Positions 29,292-43,016 of a stretch of DNA of 64,000 nucleotides are shown here, one piece after another. A program made the position numbers and the translations under genes. The notes below the pieces were generated by a model, which ran no database searches, was not told the origin of the DNA, and was given only the letters and a program-made list of their open reading frames with translations. Origin of the DNA: Nitrobacter sp051535235 (lineage in GTDB: Bacteria > Pseudomonadota > Alphaproteobacteria > Rhizobiales > Xanthobacteraceae); NCBI RefSeq assembly GCF_051535235.1, contig NZ_JBPPLZ010000008.1, forward strand, positions 62,001 to 126,000. Reading direction: 5' to 3'. The first letter of the stretch is position 1. The number at the start of each line of letters is the position of its first letter.

Positions 29292-29299
<8 letters not shown>
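28319..29299 (+). CDS. czcB: CzcB-like periplasmic adaptor of RND efflux
   Basis: Membrane-fusion protein linking the inner-membrane pump to the outer channel, 326 aa. An N-terminal anchor (MLSIIVATVAALAVAAIGY) is followed by a His/Glu-rich stretch (KNHQSEKAANGHIEQDEHGAD) likely near the metal path. The barrel/lipoyl segment VTPRFPGIVRSISKRIGDTVAKND and LKAPISGTVIDRQISLGEY fits HlyD/CzcB adaptors. The C-terminus overlaps czcA by 8 nt. Confidence 0.9.
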
Positions 29300-32522
<3,223 letters not shown>

Positions 32523-32909
32523 TTGGCGATCCGGCGCAGCGACCAGACCAGCTTTCGCCCTTGAAATATCCAACAAAGAAGTCAGGTGACCGTCGGCGCT
32601 GGAGCGGTGCCGGCTTCCTGACCATTCCCGCAAACCGTCCCGTAATTCGCATAAGGTATATTATGGAATATTTATTCCACCAGAGATCCCAGCGGCTTAG
32701 CGGAGTTTTTTGCAAACCCCGCGGCGATCGTTTCAATTCCTTGCTCGAAATAGCGCTTGCAGAATAAGCCCCGCGCGGAGATCGTGACTTGCGGTCGGCG
32801 AGAATTGCGCGAAGAACTTGACCTGCGAATCGCGAAGTGATGACCGGACGCGGCGCCTTGCATCGTGGACTTGTACTGGACAACAACAAACGTCAGGGAG
32901 ACGGTTCAG
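32523..32909. other. Intergenic region between czcA and the TRAP operon
   Basis: No coding ORF is supported. The middle contains an AT-richer promoter-like stretch and the palindrome at 32664-32679; the rest shows nothing I recognise. Confidence 0.5.
32657..32679 (+). promoter_or_regulatory. Candidate -10 and palindromic operator upstream of the TRAP operon
   Basis: TATATT (32657-32662) could be a -10 element; the -35 is weak. Immediately after it TGGAATA-TT-TATTCCA (32664-32679) is a perfect palindrome resembling the half-sites of IclR-family operators (TGGAAAT...ATTTCCA in E. coli IclR). It lies 230 bp before dctP. No regulator gene is adjacent. Confidence 0.4.
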
Positions 32910-33929
32910 ATGGGTTTTTCGCGTCGTACAGTGCTGAAGGCGTCGGCGGCGACGGTCATCCTCGGCGGCGTCGGCGCGCCATTCGTGGCGCGCGCCCAGA
33001 AGGCTGAGTTTTCTTACAAGTACGCCAACAATCTGCCGGAGTCGCATCCGCTGAACATCCGCGCCAAGGAAATGGCGGCGGCGATCAGGACCGAGACCGA
33101 CGGACGGGTCGATTTGCAGATTTTTCCCAGCAACCAACTCGGTTCCGATACCGATGCGCTCAGTCAGATCCGTTCTGGCGGCGTTGAGTTTTTCACCTTG
33201 TCGGGCCTGATCCTGGCCGCGCTAATACCGGCGGCATCGATCAACGGCGTCGGTTTTGCATTTCCCAATTACGCGACGGTCTGGAAGGCGATGGATGGCG
33301 AACTTGGCGCATATATCCGCGGCGAAATCAGCAAGTCCAATCTCGTTGTGATGGACAAGATCTGGGACAACGGTTTCCGGCAGACCACGTCGTCGATCAG
33401 GCCGATCAACGGACCAGACGATTTCAAGGGGTTCAAGATACGCGTGCCGGTTTCGCCGCTCTGGACCTCGATGTTCAAGGCGTTCGGCGCTTCGCCCGCC
33501 TCGATCAACTTCAACGAGGTCTATTCCGCGTTGCAGACGAAGATCGTCGAAGGTCAGGAAAATCCGCTCGCGCTGATCGCGGCCGCCAAACTGTATGAGG
33601 TGCAAAAATACTGCTCGCTGACTAATCATATGTGGGACGGCTTCTGGTTCCTGGCCAATCGCCGCGCATGGGAGGCGATTCCGGTCGACATCCGCGCTAT
33701 CGTCACGAGGAACATCAATGCAGCGGCGGTCAAGGAACGTGAGGATATCGAGAAAATGAATGCGACGGTCCGTGCCGATCTCGCCGCCAAGGGGCTGATC
33801 TTCAATCAGCCTGAACTCGGCCCGTTCCGCGACAAGCTGCAATCCGCCGGTTTCTATTCCGAATGGAAGGGCAAATACGGCGATCAGGCGTGGTCGTTGC
33901 TGGAGAAATCGGTAGGCAAGCTCGTATAA
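32910..33929 (+). CDS. TRAP transporter solute-binding protein (DctP family)
   Basis: Periplasmic receptor of a tripartite ATP-independent transporter, 339 aa. ATG 32910 follows CAGGGAG with 9 nt spacing. The N-terminus SRRTVLKASAATVILGG is a twin-arginine-type signal with cleavage near VARAQ. Family motifs: YKYANNLPESHPLNIRAKEMAAAI, PSNQLGSDTDALSQIRSGGVEF and GFKIRVPVSPLWTSMFKAFGASP. Substrates in this family are usually carboxylates; the ligand is unknown. The permease gene follows after 22 nt. Confidence 0.9.
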   Translation: MGFSRRTVLKASAATVILGGVGAPFVARAQKAEFSYKYANNLPESHPLNIRAKEMAAAIRTETDGRVDLQIFPSNQLGSDTDALSQIRSGGVEFFTLSGLILAALIPAASINGVGFAFPNYATVWKAMDGELGAYIRGEISKSNLVVMDKIWDNGFRQTTSSIRPINGPDDFKGFKIRVPVSPLWTSMFKAFGASPASINFNEVYSALQTKIVEGQENPLALIAAAKLYEVQKYCSLTNHMWDGFWFLANRRAWEAIPVDIRAIVTRNINAAAVKEREDIEKMNATVRADLAAKGLIFNQPELGPFRDKLQSAGFYSEWKGKYGDQAWSLLEKSVGKLV

Positions 33930-33951
33930 AAGCCGGCCTCGGACGCAAAAG

Positions 33952-35841
33952 ATGGCTCGCGCCGAAGGCACGGAAGCGACGGCGGACGTGGAAACGCCGG
34001 ATTTCGCGCGACGGCGCTCTCTGGCGGCGTCGCTCGATGCTTGTCTCGGATATCTGGTCGAAGTGCCGGCAGCCGCGCTCGTCGTTGCGGAAATCATCGT
34101 GCTGTTTGCGGGCGTGGTTTCTCGCTACCTGCTTCACCGGCCTCTGATCTGGTCCGATGAACTGGCGTCTATCTTGTTCCTGTGGCTGGCGATGCTGGGC
34201 GCGGTCACGGCATTCCGTCGCGGCGAGCACATGCGCATGACCGCGCTGGTCGCGCAGGCCCGCCCCGGACAACGCGCCTTCCTCGACGCGGTCGCCCTCT
34301 GCGCGGCCCTCGCCTTTCTGATCCTGATAGTCGGGCCATCGTGGGACTATGCCTATGAGGAAAGCTTCATCACCACGCCGGCGTTGCAGATTTCCAACGT
34401 GTGGCGCACGGCGGCGCTGCCGGTAGGCATCGGCCTGATGGCCGTCTTTGCGCTGCTGCGGCTGGTGCGCATCGGCAACATACGGATTCTGCTCGGCGCG
34501 GCCGCGACCGTCGCTGTCATGATTTTCGCATTCCGTCTGATGCAGCCGTGGTTGCTGCCGTTGGGCAATCTCAACCTCGTGATCTTTTTCGTCGGCGTCG
34601 CCGGCCTCTGCGTATTCGCAGGTGTGCCGATCGCCTTCGGATTTGGCCTTGCGATCTACGGATATCTGGCGCTGACCACGCGGACGCCGCTGATCGTGCT
34701 GGTCGGACGTATGGACGAGGGCATGAGCCATCTCATCCTGCTCGCCGTTCCGCTGTTCGTCTTCCTCGGCCTGCTGATCGAAATGACCGGGATGGCGCGC
34801 GCCATGGTGGCGTTCCTTGCCAGTCTGCTTGGTCATGTTCGCGGCGGTCTCCACTATGTGCTGGTCGGTGCGATGTATCTGGTGTCGGGCATTTCGGGGG
34901 CCAAGGCGGCGGACATGGCGGCCGTGGCTCCCGTGCTGTTTCCGGAGATGAAGAAGCGTGGAGCCGAACCGGGCGACCTCGTCGCCCTGCTCGCGGCCAC
35001 CGGCGCCCAGACGGAAACCATTCCGCCGAGTCTGGTGCTGATCACGATCGGCTCGGTGAGCGGGGTATCGATCGCGGCCCTGTTCACCGGCGGATTGCTT
35101 CCGAGCGCCGTGCTGGCGATCACGTTGTCGGCGCTGGTGTGGTGGCGGCACCGTGACGACGACCTGAGCCACATCGAAAAGGCTAGGGTCGGCGAGATCG
35201 CCCGGACGTTCGTCGTCGCCCTGCCGGCTCTGGCGCTGCCGTTCGTGATCCGCGCTGCCGTCGTCGAGGGAATCGCGACCGCAACGGAGGTGTCGACCAT
35301 CGGCATCGTCTATGCCGTTCTCGCCGGCCTGTTGCTCTATCGTCGGTTCGACTGGCGCAGGTTGCTGCCGATGCTGATTGAAACCGCCTCTCTGTCCGGT
35401 GCGATCCTGCTCATCATCGGAACGGCAACCGGCATGGCCTGGGGACTGACCCAGTCCGGCTTTTCCCGGGCGCTGGCGGCCACGATGACCGGCCTGCCCG
35501 GCGGCGGGGTCAGTTTCATCGCCGTCTCGATCGTCGCCTTCACCGTTCTCGGCAGCGTGCTCGAAGGTATTCCGGCCGTCGTGCTGTTCGGCCCGCTGCT
35601 GTTCCCCATCGCAAGAGCCGTTGGAATTCACGAGGTCCATTACGCAATGGTCATTATTCTGGCCATGGGCATGGGCCTGTTCGCACCGCCTTTCGGCGTA
35701 GGTTATTATGCCGCCTGCGCCATCGGTCGCGTCGATCCTGCCGATGGGATCAGGCCGATCTGGGGTTACATGCTGGCATTGTTGATCGGCTTGATCGCCG
35801 TGGCCGCGTTTCCATGGATTTCGATTGGATTTCTGGAATAA
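33952..35841 (+). CDS. TRAP transporter fused small and large permease (DctQM)
   Basis: Integral membrane protein of 629 aa in which the four-helix Q subunit (residues 1 to about 190, with RPLIWSDELASILFLWLAMLGAVTAFRRGEHMRM) is joined to the twelve-helix M subunit (LVGRMDEGMSHLILLAVPLFVFLGLLIEMTGMARAM; SGAKAADMAAVAPVLFPEMKKRG; GAQTETIPPSLVLITIG). Fusion through an extra helix is known for TRAP systems. It drives sodium-coupled uptake of the ligand bound by the preceding gene product. Confidence 0.92.
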   Translation: MARAEGTEATADVETPDFARRRSLAASLDACLGYLVEVPAAALVVAEIIVLFAGVVSRYLLHRPLIWSDELASILFLWLAMLGAVTAFRRGEHMRMTALVAQARPGQRAFLDAVALCAALAFLILIVGPSWDYAYEESFITTPALQISNVWRTAALPVGIGLMAVFALLRLVRIGNIRILLGAAATVAVMIFAFRLMQPWLLPLGNLNLVIFFVGVAGLCVFAGVPIAFGFGLAIYGYLALTTRTPLIVLVGRMDEGMSHLILLAVPLFVFLGLLIEMTGMARAMVAFLASLLGHVRGGLHYVLVGAMYLVSGISGAKAADMAAVAPVLFPEMKKRGAEPGDLVALLAATGAQTETIPPSLVLITIGSVSGVSIAALFTGGLLPSAVLAITLSALVWWRHRDDDLSHIEKARVGEIARTFVVALPALALPFVIRAAVVEGIATATEVSTIGIVYAVLAGLLLYRRFDWRRLLPMLIETASLSGAILLIIGTATGMAWGLTQSGFSRALAATMTGLPGGGVSFIAVSIVAFTVLGSVLEGIPAVVLFGPLLFPIARAVGIHEVHYAMVIILAMGMGLFAPPFGVGYYAACAIGRVDPADGIRPIWGYMLALLIGLIAVAAFPWISIGFLE

Positions 35842-35936
35842 ATACCAGAGAGTTGGTCAGCCTTCCGTCTCTGTTTTCTGATATGGATAGAGCGGAAAAT
35901 AAAAAATCCTTCGCAAGGTATTGAAGGGTAAAAGAT

Positions 35937-37580
<1,644 letters not shown>

Positions 37581-37588
37581 ATTAGAAA

Positions 37589-37606
37589 CTATCTCCTATG
37601 AGATAG
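37589..37606. terminator. Hairpin between convergent genes
   Basis: CTATCTC and GAGATAG form a 7 bp stem with loop CTAT, between the acyl-CoA synthetase stop and the convergent MBL hydrolase stop. It has no clear T-run on either side; a bidirectional terminator is plausible. Confidence 0.4.
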
Positions 37607-37644
37607 AATCGGGCGGCAATCCTCCGCGGCCGATGACGCCGCCG

Positions 37645-38469
37645 TTATTCGAGCGTTGAGGCAGGGATAGGACCTTCAATCTGAAGCTTCATCCCGTCAT
37701 AGGCCGGCACGACATTTTCCGGCAACTCGTGGCGCAGCACCTCGTAGTCCAGGTCGGCGTGCATGTTGGTGATGACAGCGCGCTTGGGCTTGAAGCGGTT
37801 GATCCACGACAGCGCGTCCGCGATGCTGAAATGGCTGGGATGCTGCGCGTATCGCAGTCCGTCGATGATCCACAGATCGAGGCCTTGCAGCGCCTGCCAG
37901 CTTTCATGCGGAATGTCGTGCGCGTCGGGGGTATAGGCAGCGTTGCCGATCCGGTAACCGAGCGACGGAATGTTGCCGTGCTGCACGAGAAAAGCCAACA
38001 GCGTGAGGGGGCCGCCCTTGCCGTCGATCGCTTGGCTTTCGCCCGCCTCGATGGAGAGGCTGTCCAGGATCGGCGGATAGCCGCTGCCCTCTGGCGACAC
38101 GAAACAGTAAGAGAAGCGGGCGAGGATTTCCTTGGATGTCGACTGATTGAGATACACCGGAATCCGCTGGCCCTGATGCAGCACGATGGAGCGCAGGTCG
38201 TCGATTCCATGCGTCTGGTCGGCGTGTTCGTGCGTGAGGAAAACCGCATCGATGTGATCGACGTTGACGTCGAGCAACTGCTCGCGCAGGTCGGGTGATG
38301 TATCGATCAGGACACGCGTTGTCCCCTGCTCCGATGCGCGCTCCACCAACAGCGAGCAGCGGCGGCGGCGGTTTTTCGGATTGGTGGGATCGCAGGCGCC
38401 CCAGCCCAGCGCAGGACGCGGTACGCCGGCTGACGATCCGCAGCCGAGAATGGTCAGCGTCACCGTCAT
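37645..38469 (-). CDS. MBL-fold metallohydrolase (PhnP-like)
   Basis: A metallo-beta-lactamase-fold phosphodiesterase-like protein, 274 aa. It opens with LTILGCGSSAGVPRPALGWGACDPTNPKNRRRRCSLLVE and carries the metal motif THEHADQTHGIDD (about residues 79-91), with later ligands in NIPSLGYRIGNAAYTPDAHDI and ITNMHADLDYEVL. Relatives include PhnP, but no phn genes are present, so the substrate is open. It overlaps tatD by 4 nt and closes the dacA-to-MBL gene run. Confidence 0.9.
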   Translation of the reverse strand: MTVTLTILGCGSSAGVPRPALGWGACDPTNPKNRRRRCSLLVERASEQGTTRVLIDTSPDLREQLLDVNVDHIDAVFLTHEHADQTHGIDDLRSIVLHQGQRIPVYLNQSTSKEILARFSYCFVSPEGSGYPPILDSLSIEAGESQAIDGKGGPLTLLAFLVQHGNIPSLGYRIGNAAYTPDAHDIPHESWQALQGLDLWIIDGLRYAQHPSHFSIADALSWINRFKPKRAVITNMHADLDYEVLRHELPENVVPAYDGMKLQIEGPIPASTLE

Positions 38470-39257
38470 GCGATTACCTCTCCGCGCGGCACTTTGGAGA
38501 ACAGCCGGAAGAAATTCTCTGTGGTCTGCCGCGACATTTCCTCGAGCGAAACGCCGCGCACATCGGCCAGCACCTTGGCGGTCTCCACGACATAGGAGGG
38601 TTCGTTGCGCTTGCCGCGAAACTTGCCGGGCGCAAGATATGGCGCATCGGTCTCGACCAGAATACGATCCTCGGGCAATTCAGCAGCGAGCGCGCGTAAC
38701 GCATCGGATTTCTTGAACGTCAGGATTCCTGTGAAGCCGATGTACAATCCAAGCGCAACGGCCTTCATCGCGAGTTCGCGGCCACCGGTATAGCAATGCA
38801 GCACGCCGCGAAACGGCCCCTTCGCCATTTCGTCATCGAGAATGCGTCCGCAATCCTCATCCGCCTCGCGGGTATGAATGACCAGCGGCAAACCGGTGGC
38901 GCGGGCGGCGGCGATGTGGGCGCGGAATCCCCGCGCCTGAGCCTCGGGCGAGCCGTTTTCGTAGAAATAATCAAGCCCAGCCTCCCCCAGCGCCACGACT
39001 TTCGGATGCTGCGTCTTCGCGGTGAGTTCGTCCGGCGTGATACCGTCCTCTTCATCGGCGTGATGCGGATGCGTGCCGACCGAACAGTAGACGTTCGAAA
39101 ACCGCTCGGCGATCGCGAGCAGTTTTGCGTGCTCCTTCACGCGAGTGGAGATCGTCACCATGCGCTCCACCCCCGCCGCTTCCGCGCGCGCGACGACGGC
39201 GTCGAGTTCATCGGCAAAATCGGGAAAATCAAGGTGGCAATGGCTGTCGACAAGCAT
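38466..39257 (-). CDS. tatD: TatD-family metal-dependent DNase
   Basis: Metal-dependent hydrolase with 3'-5' nuclease activity known in the TatD/YcfH family, 263 aa. Metal ligands are seen in DSHCHLDF (residues 4-11), LGEAGLDYFYE, VIHTREADED, HCYTGG and ETDAPYLAP. The region RGKRNEPSYVVETAKVLA is standard. It follows metG with a 13 nt gap, an order common in bacteria (metG-tatD). Confidence 0.93.
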   Translation of the reverse strand: MLVDSHCHLDFPDFADELDAVVARAEAAGVERMVTISTRVKEHAKLLAIAERFSNVYCSVGTHPHHADEEDGITPDELTAKTQHPKVVALGEAGLDYFYENGSPEAQARGFRAHIAAARATGLPLVIHTREADEDCGRILDDEMAKGPFRGVLHCYTGGRELAMKAVALGLYIGFTGILTFKKSDALRALAAELPEDRILVETDAPYLAPGKFRGKRNEPSYVVETAKVLADVRGVSLEEMSRQTTENFFRLFSKVPRGEVIA

Positions 39258-39270
39258 GGGCGGTTTGCGG

Positions 39271-41235
39271 TCAGGTCACGGACGGTTCGACATAGCGCGG
39301 AAACACAGGGACCGGCGGCGGCAATGTCGTGCCTGGCTTGATGCGGACGTGACCGCCAAGCATCGCAAAATTCCGTTCGTCCGCGGGAATGCCGAGACTA
39401 TCGAGCATCCTGGCGCATGCGGCCGGCATCGCGGGCTGAGCGAGGATCGCGATCTGGCGCACCACCTCGGCGGTGACGTAGAGCACCGTCTTCTGCCGCG
39501 CCGGATCGGTCTTGGCCAGCACCCAGGGCGCTTCGCCGGCGAAATAGCGGTTGGCTTCGGCGACGACGGCCCAAACGGCGTTGAGCGCCTGATGAATCTG
39601 CTGCGCATTCATCGCCTCGCGCGCAAGCGCGATCATGCCGTCGGCTTGCGCGAGGATCGCCTTGTCGGCGTCGCTGAAATCCCCAGGCTCGGGCAGCATG
39701 CCCTCGTGCTGCTTGGCGATCATCGACAAGGAGCGTTGGGCAAGGTTGCCGAAGTCGTTGGCGAGATCGGCATTGATGCGCGCCACGATCGCCTCGTGGT
39801 TGTAGCTGCCGTCCTGCCCGAACGGCACTTCACGCAGGAAGAAGTAGCGCATCTGATCGACGCCGTATTGCGCGGCGAGGTTGAAGGGATCGACGACGTT
39901 GCCGACCGATTTCGACATCTTCTCTCCGCGATTGAACAGAAAGCCGTGCGCATAGACACGCTTCTGCAACGGGATGCCCGCCGACATCAGGAAGGCAGGC
40001 CAGTACACGGCGTGAAAGCGAATGATGTCCTTGCCGATGATGTGAACGTCAGCCGGCCAGTAGCGCCAGTTCCTGTCGTTCTCGTCCGGAAAACCGACGC
40101 CGGTGATGTAGTTCGTCAGCGCGTCGACCCAGACATACATGACGTGCTCGGGATCGTCCGGCACCTTGATGCCCCAGTCGAAGGTCGTGCGCGAGATCGA
40201 GAGATCCTTCAGTCCACCCTTCACGAAGCTGACGACTTCGTTACGGCGGGAATCCGGACCTATGAAATCCGGCTGGCTTTCGTACAGCGCGAGCAGCCTG
40301 TCCTGATAGGACGCCAACTTAAAGAAATAGCTCTTTTCCTCCACCCACTCGACGGGGGTGCCCTGCGGGCCGCGCCGCACGTTGTCTTCGCCGACGACGG
40401 TCTCGTCCTCGGCGTAATAGGCTTCGTCGCGCACCGAATACCAACCGGCGTAGTTCGACAGATAGATGTCGCCGTTTGCCACCATGCGCTTCCAGATTTC
40501 CTGGACCGAGCGATGATGTGCGGACTCCGAGGTGCGGATAAACCGATCGAACGAGATGTCCAGCGTCTCGTCGAGCTTGCGCAGCAATTCGGCGTTCCGT
40601 GTGGCGAGTTCAAGCGCTGATATGTTTTCGCGTTGCGCGGTCTGTACCATCTTCTGGCCATGCTCGTCGGTGCCGGTCAGAAAGAAGACATCCTTGCCGT
40701 CGAGCCTCTGGAAACGCGCCAGCGCGTCCGTGGCGATCGCCTCATAAGCGTGACCGATATGCGGCGCGCCGTTCGGATACACGATGGCTGTGGTGATGTA
40801 GAACGTGTTGGCATGCGCCGACGTCGTACTCGAAGGCGCCGTAGTCAAGGTCGTATCAGTCCGGGCCGGCGCTGCGGCTTTCTCCGGACGCTTTCTCACC
40901 GGCCGTTTTGCCACGACCTGTTTTGCCACAGGCTGTTTTGCCGTGGATTTTTTTGTCACGGCTCGTTTTGAAGTTCTCTTTTTCGCCACAGCTTTTTTGG
41001 GAGCTTTTGTCGACGGCTGCTTTTTGGCCGCGCGCTTGGCAGGCTTACTCGCCGCCTTTTTGACCTTCTTCGGCGCGCGCGCTTTCGTCGTTGCCTTCGC
41101 GCCCGTCTTTCCGCGTTTGCTGCTCTTCCGGGCGCCAGCTTTTTTGCTGCGCGCTTTCGGGGCCACGACGCGGCGCTGTTTGCGCGGCTTCACGCGGGAT
41201 TTTTTTGCCGTTTTCTTCTTAGCGGGAGCCACCAC
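39271..41235 (-). CDS. metG: Methionyl-tRNA synthetase with a long Lys/Ala-rich N-terminal extension
   Basis: Charges initiator and elongator tRNA-Met. The catalytic part starts near residue 142 (NTFYITTAIVYPNGAPHIGHAYEA with the HIGH motif) and has KMSKS in NRGEKMSKSVGNVVDP. The knuckle region reads GWYSVRDEAYYAEDE, so the zinc cysteines found in some MetRS are absent. The first ~130 residues are a low-complexity KKTAKKS/KKAVAKK/PAKRAAKK tract like histone H1 tails. The extension appears real: GTG 41235 has AAGGA 7 nt upstream and I see no internal start before the catalytic core. Total 654 aa. Confidence 0.93.
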   Translation of the reverse strand: MVAPAKKKTAKKSRVKPRKQRRVVAPKARSKKAGARKSSKRGKTGAKATTKARAPKKVKKAASKPAKRAAKKQPSTKAPKKAVAKKRTSKRAVTKKSTAKQPVAKQVVAKRPVRKRPEKAAAPARTDTTLTTAPSSTTSAHANTFYITTAIVYPNGAPHIGHAYEAIATDALARFQRLDGKDVFFLTGTDEHGQKMVQTAQRENISALELATRNAELLRKLDETLDISFDRFIRTSESAHHRSVQEIWKRMVANGDIYLSNYAGWYSVRDEAYYAEDETVVGEDNVRRGPQGTPVEWVEEKSYFFKLASYQDRLLALYESQPDFIGPDSRRNEVVSFVKGGLKDLSISRTTFDWGIKVPDDPEHVMYVWVDALTNYITGVGFPDENDRNWRYWPADVHIIGKDIIRFHAVYWPAFLMSAGIPLQKRVYAHGFLFNRGEKMSKSVGNVVDPFNLAAQYGVDQMRYFFLREVPFGQDGSYNHEAIVARINADLANDFGNLAQRSLSMIAKQHEGMLPEPGDFSDADKAILAQADGMIALAREAMNAQQIHQALNAVWAVVAEANRYFAGEAPWVLAKTDPARQKTVLYVTAEVVRQIAILAQPAMPAACARMLDSLGIPADERNFAMLGGHVRIKPGTTLPPPVPVFPRYVEPSVT

Positions 41236-41286
41236 AAAGTCCTTATGAATCAGGCTGAATCGAAAATGCTTCCGGGCGGAGCGCTA

Positions 41287-42327
41287 TTATCGCGTTGCTT
41301 CTGCCAGAAGCCCGAACACCGAGAAAACCAGCGGTTTCCGCTCGAGATTGTAGGTCTCCGTCTCGCGCGCGGCGTTGTTGATCTTTTCCCATACCTCCGC
41401 GAGCCGTGCAAGACGAGGAAGATCAGCGTTCGCATCGCCGACATGGAGGCGTTCGCCGATCCAGCGGTCGACACTGTCGACGAAGGCGCCAAGCGCGGCG
41501 CGGTCGCTGCCGCCGAGCGCATCGCCCAGCGCGTGCAGTTCGCGCGGGTCGACCTGTGGAAGGCTGTCCAGCAGCACCGTCGTCCTCTGGTGAAGCTTCA
41601 GCGCGCCGCCCCCCATCAGCGCCAGCGCCCGCGCCACGCTTCCCTCCGCCGCATCGGCGGCTTCCCGCAACGATGCATCGTCGGGCGCGATCCGTCCTGC
41701 TTCGGCTGCCGCACGAATCACATCATCGACCGCCAGCGGCCGCAGCATGAGCTTGCGGCAGCGTGACTGGATCGTCGGCAGCAGCCGCGCCGGCGCGTGA
41801 CTGACCAGAAAAAACAGCGACCGACGCGGCGGCTCCTCGAGCACCTTGAGCAGCGCATTGGCGGCATTGGGGTTGAGTTCGTCGACGGTATCGACAATGC
41901 ACACCCGCCAGCCGCCGATGGCCGCGGTCGAACCGAAAAAGGCGATCGTTTCCCGCGTCTGCTCCACGCTGATCACCGTGCGCATCACGCCCTTCTCGTT
42001 GGGCGTCCGCTCCAGCGTCAGGAGACCGCCATGCGTGTCGGCCGCGACATGGCGGGCAACCGGATGTGTCGGGTCAAGTTCGAGCGTCTGCGCCGATTGC
42101 ACGTCGGACAGTGCGGGATCGCCGTGCGCAAGCACAAACCGCGCCATCCGGTAGGCCAGCGTCGCCTTGCCAATCCCCGGCGCGCCCCCGATCAGCCACG
42201 CGTGCGGAATACGACCGCCACGATAGGCATCGAGCAGTGTTCGCTCCGCCTCGCCGTGGCCGAAAAGCGCGGTTGTTTCGCGCGGATGCCTGACCGACAT
42301 CTCCGCGGCAGTGGAGCGGGCGATCAT
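41287..42327 (-). CDS. holB: DNA polymerase III subunit delta prime
   Basis: Clamp-loader subunit, 346 aa from ATG 42327. Walker A-like IGGAPGIGKATLAYRMARF lies near residues 46-64. The SRC motif is present in LPTIQSRCRKLML, and ALLKVLEEPPRRSLFFLVSH is typical of delta prime. The start overlaps the tmk stop by ATGA, the common tmk-holB pair. The frame stays open upstream for 20 codons inside tmk but has no reason to start there. Confidence 0.92.
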   Translation of the reverse strand: MIARSTAAEMSVRHPRETTALFGHGEAERTLLDAYRGGRIPHAWLIGGAPGIGKATLAYRMARFVLAHGDPALSDVQSAQTLELDPTHPVARHVAADTHGGLLTLERTPNEKGVMRTVISVEQTRETIAFFGSTAAIGGWRVCIVDTVDELNPNAANALLKVLEEPPRRSLFFLVSHAPARLLPTIQSRCRKLMLRPLAVDDVIRAAAEAGRIAPDDASLREAADAAEGSVARALALMGGGALKLHQRTTVLLDSLPQVDPRELHALGDALGGSDRAALGAFVDSVDRWIGERLHVGDANADLPRLARLAEVWEKINNAARETETYNLERKPLVFSVFGLLAEATR

Positions 42328-43016
42328 GCGCGTGTGACTTCCCTGGCAGGATCCGCAGTCAGCACGCGATCGCGCAGTGCGGTCCACACTGCAGCAGCGA
42401 CGGTCGCGACGTCGGCATTGGCATCGATCACCACGCAGCGTTGCGGGTCGCCGGCGGCGATGTCCAGATAAGCGTTGCGGAGTTGCCGGTGAAACGCAAT
42501 GTCCTCGGCCTCGAAGCGATCGGGCGCGCGGCTGCCGCGGCGGCCTCCGGCGCGCTGCATCCCGATCTCGACCGGGATGTCGAGGATCACGGTCAGGTCG
42601 GGCTTGAGATCGCCGATCGTGACGCGCTCCATCGCGTTCAGCACGCCGGGCAGCACGTTCCCCAGCCGTCCCTGGTAGGCGCGCGTCGAATCCGCGAACC
42701 GGTCGCAGAGCACCCAGACGCCCTGCTCCAGCGTGGGCTTGATGACAGTATGAACATGATCGTCGCGCGCGGCCGCAAACAGCAAGGTTTCGGCATCGGC
42801 GCCGAGCAGCTTTCCCATGCCGGACAGAACGAGGTGACGAATGATTTCAGCGCCCGGCGAGCCCCCGGGCTCCCGCGTGACGATGGTGCGCAGCTTAGCA
42901 GCGTTCAGGCGTTCGGCGAGGATCTTGATCTGCGTCGATTTGCCGGACCCCTCGCCGCCTTCGAAGGTGATGAAGCGGCCGCGCACCGGGCCCGCATTGG
43001 CCGCGGCCTCAATCAT
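42324..43016 (-). CDS. tmk: Thymidylate kinase
   Basis: Phosphorylates dTMP to dTDP. The 230 aa protein has the P-loop ITFEGGEGSGKSTQIKIL, the DRF motif in LCDRFADSTRAYQG and the lid region GGRRGSRAPDRFEAEDIAF. ATG 43016 overlaps the dacA stop by one base (TGATG), implying coupled translation. The catalytic TREPGGSPGAEIIR region is intact. Confidence 0.96.
   Translation of the reverse strand: MIEAAANAGPVRGRFITFEGGEGSGKSTQIKILAERLNAAKLRTIVTREPGGSPGAEIIRHLVLSGMGKLLGADAETLLFAAARDDHVHTVIKPTLEQGVWVLCDRFADSTRAYQGRLGNVLPGVLNAMERVTIGDLKPDLTVILDIPVEIGMQRAGGRRGSRAPDRFEAEDIAFHRQLRNAYLDIAAGDPQRCVVIDANADVATVAAAVWTALRDRVLTADPAREVTRA

Noticed and set aside
39145..40620. 491-codon open frame opposite metG
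   Set aside because: Antisense shadow of metG, with no domain features.
40845..41230. Possible repeat array in the metG 5' region
   Set aside because: The periodic T-rich DNA is explained by Lys/Ala codons of the MetRS extension; no CRISPR-like spacing.
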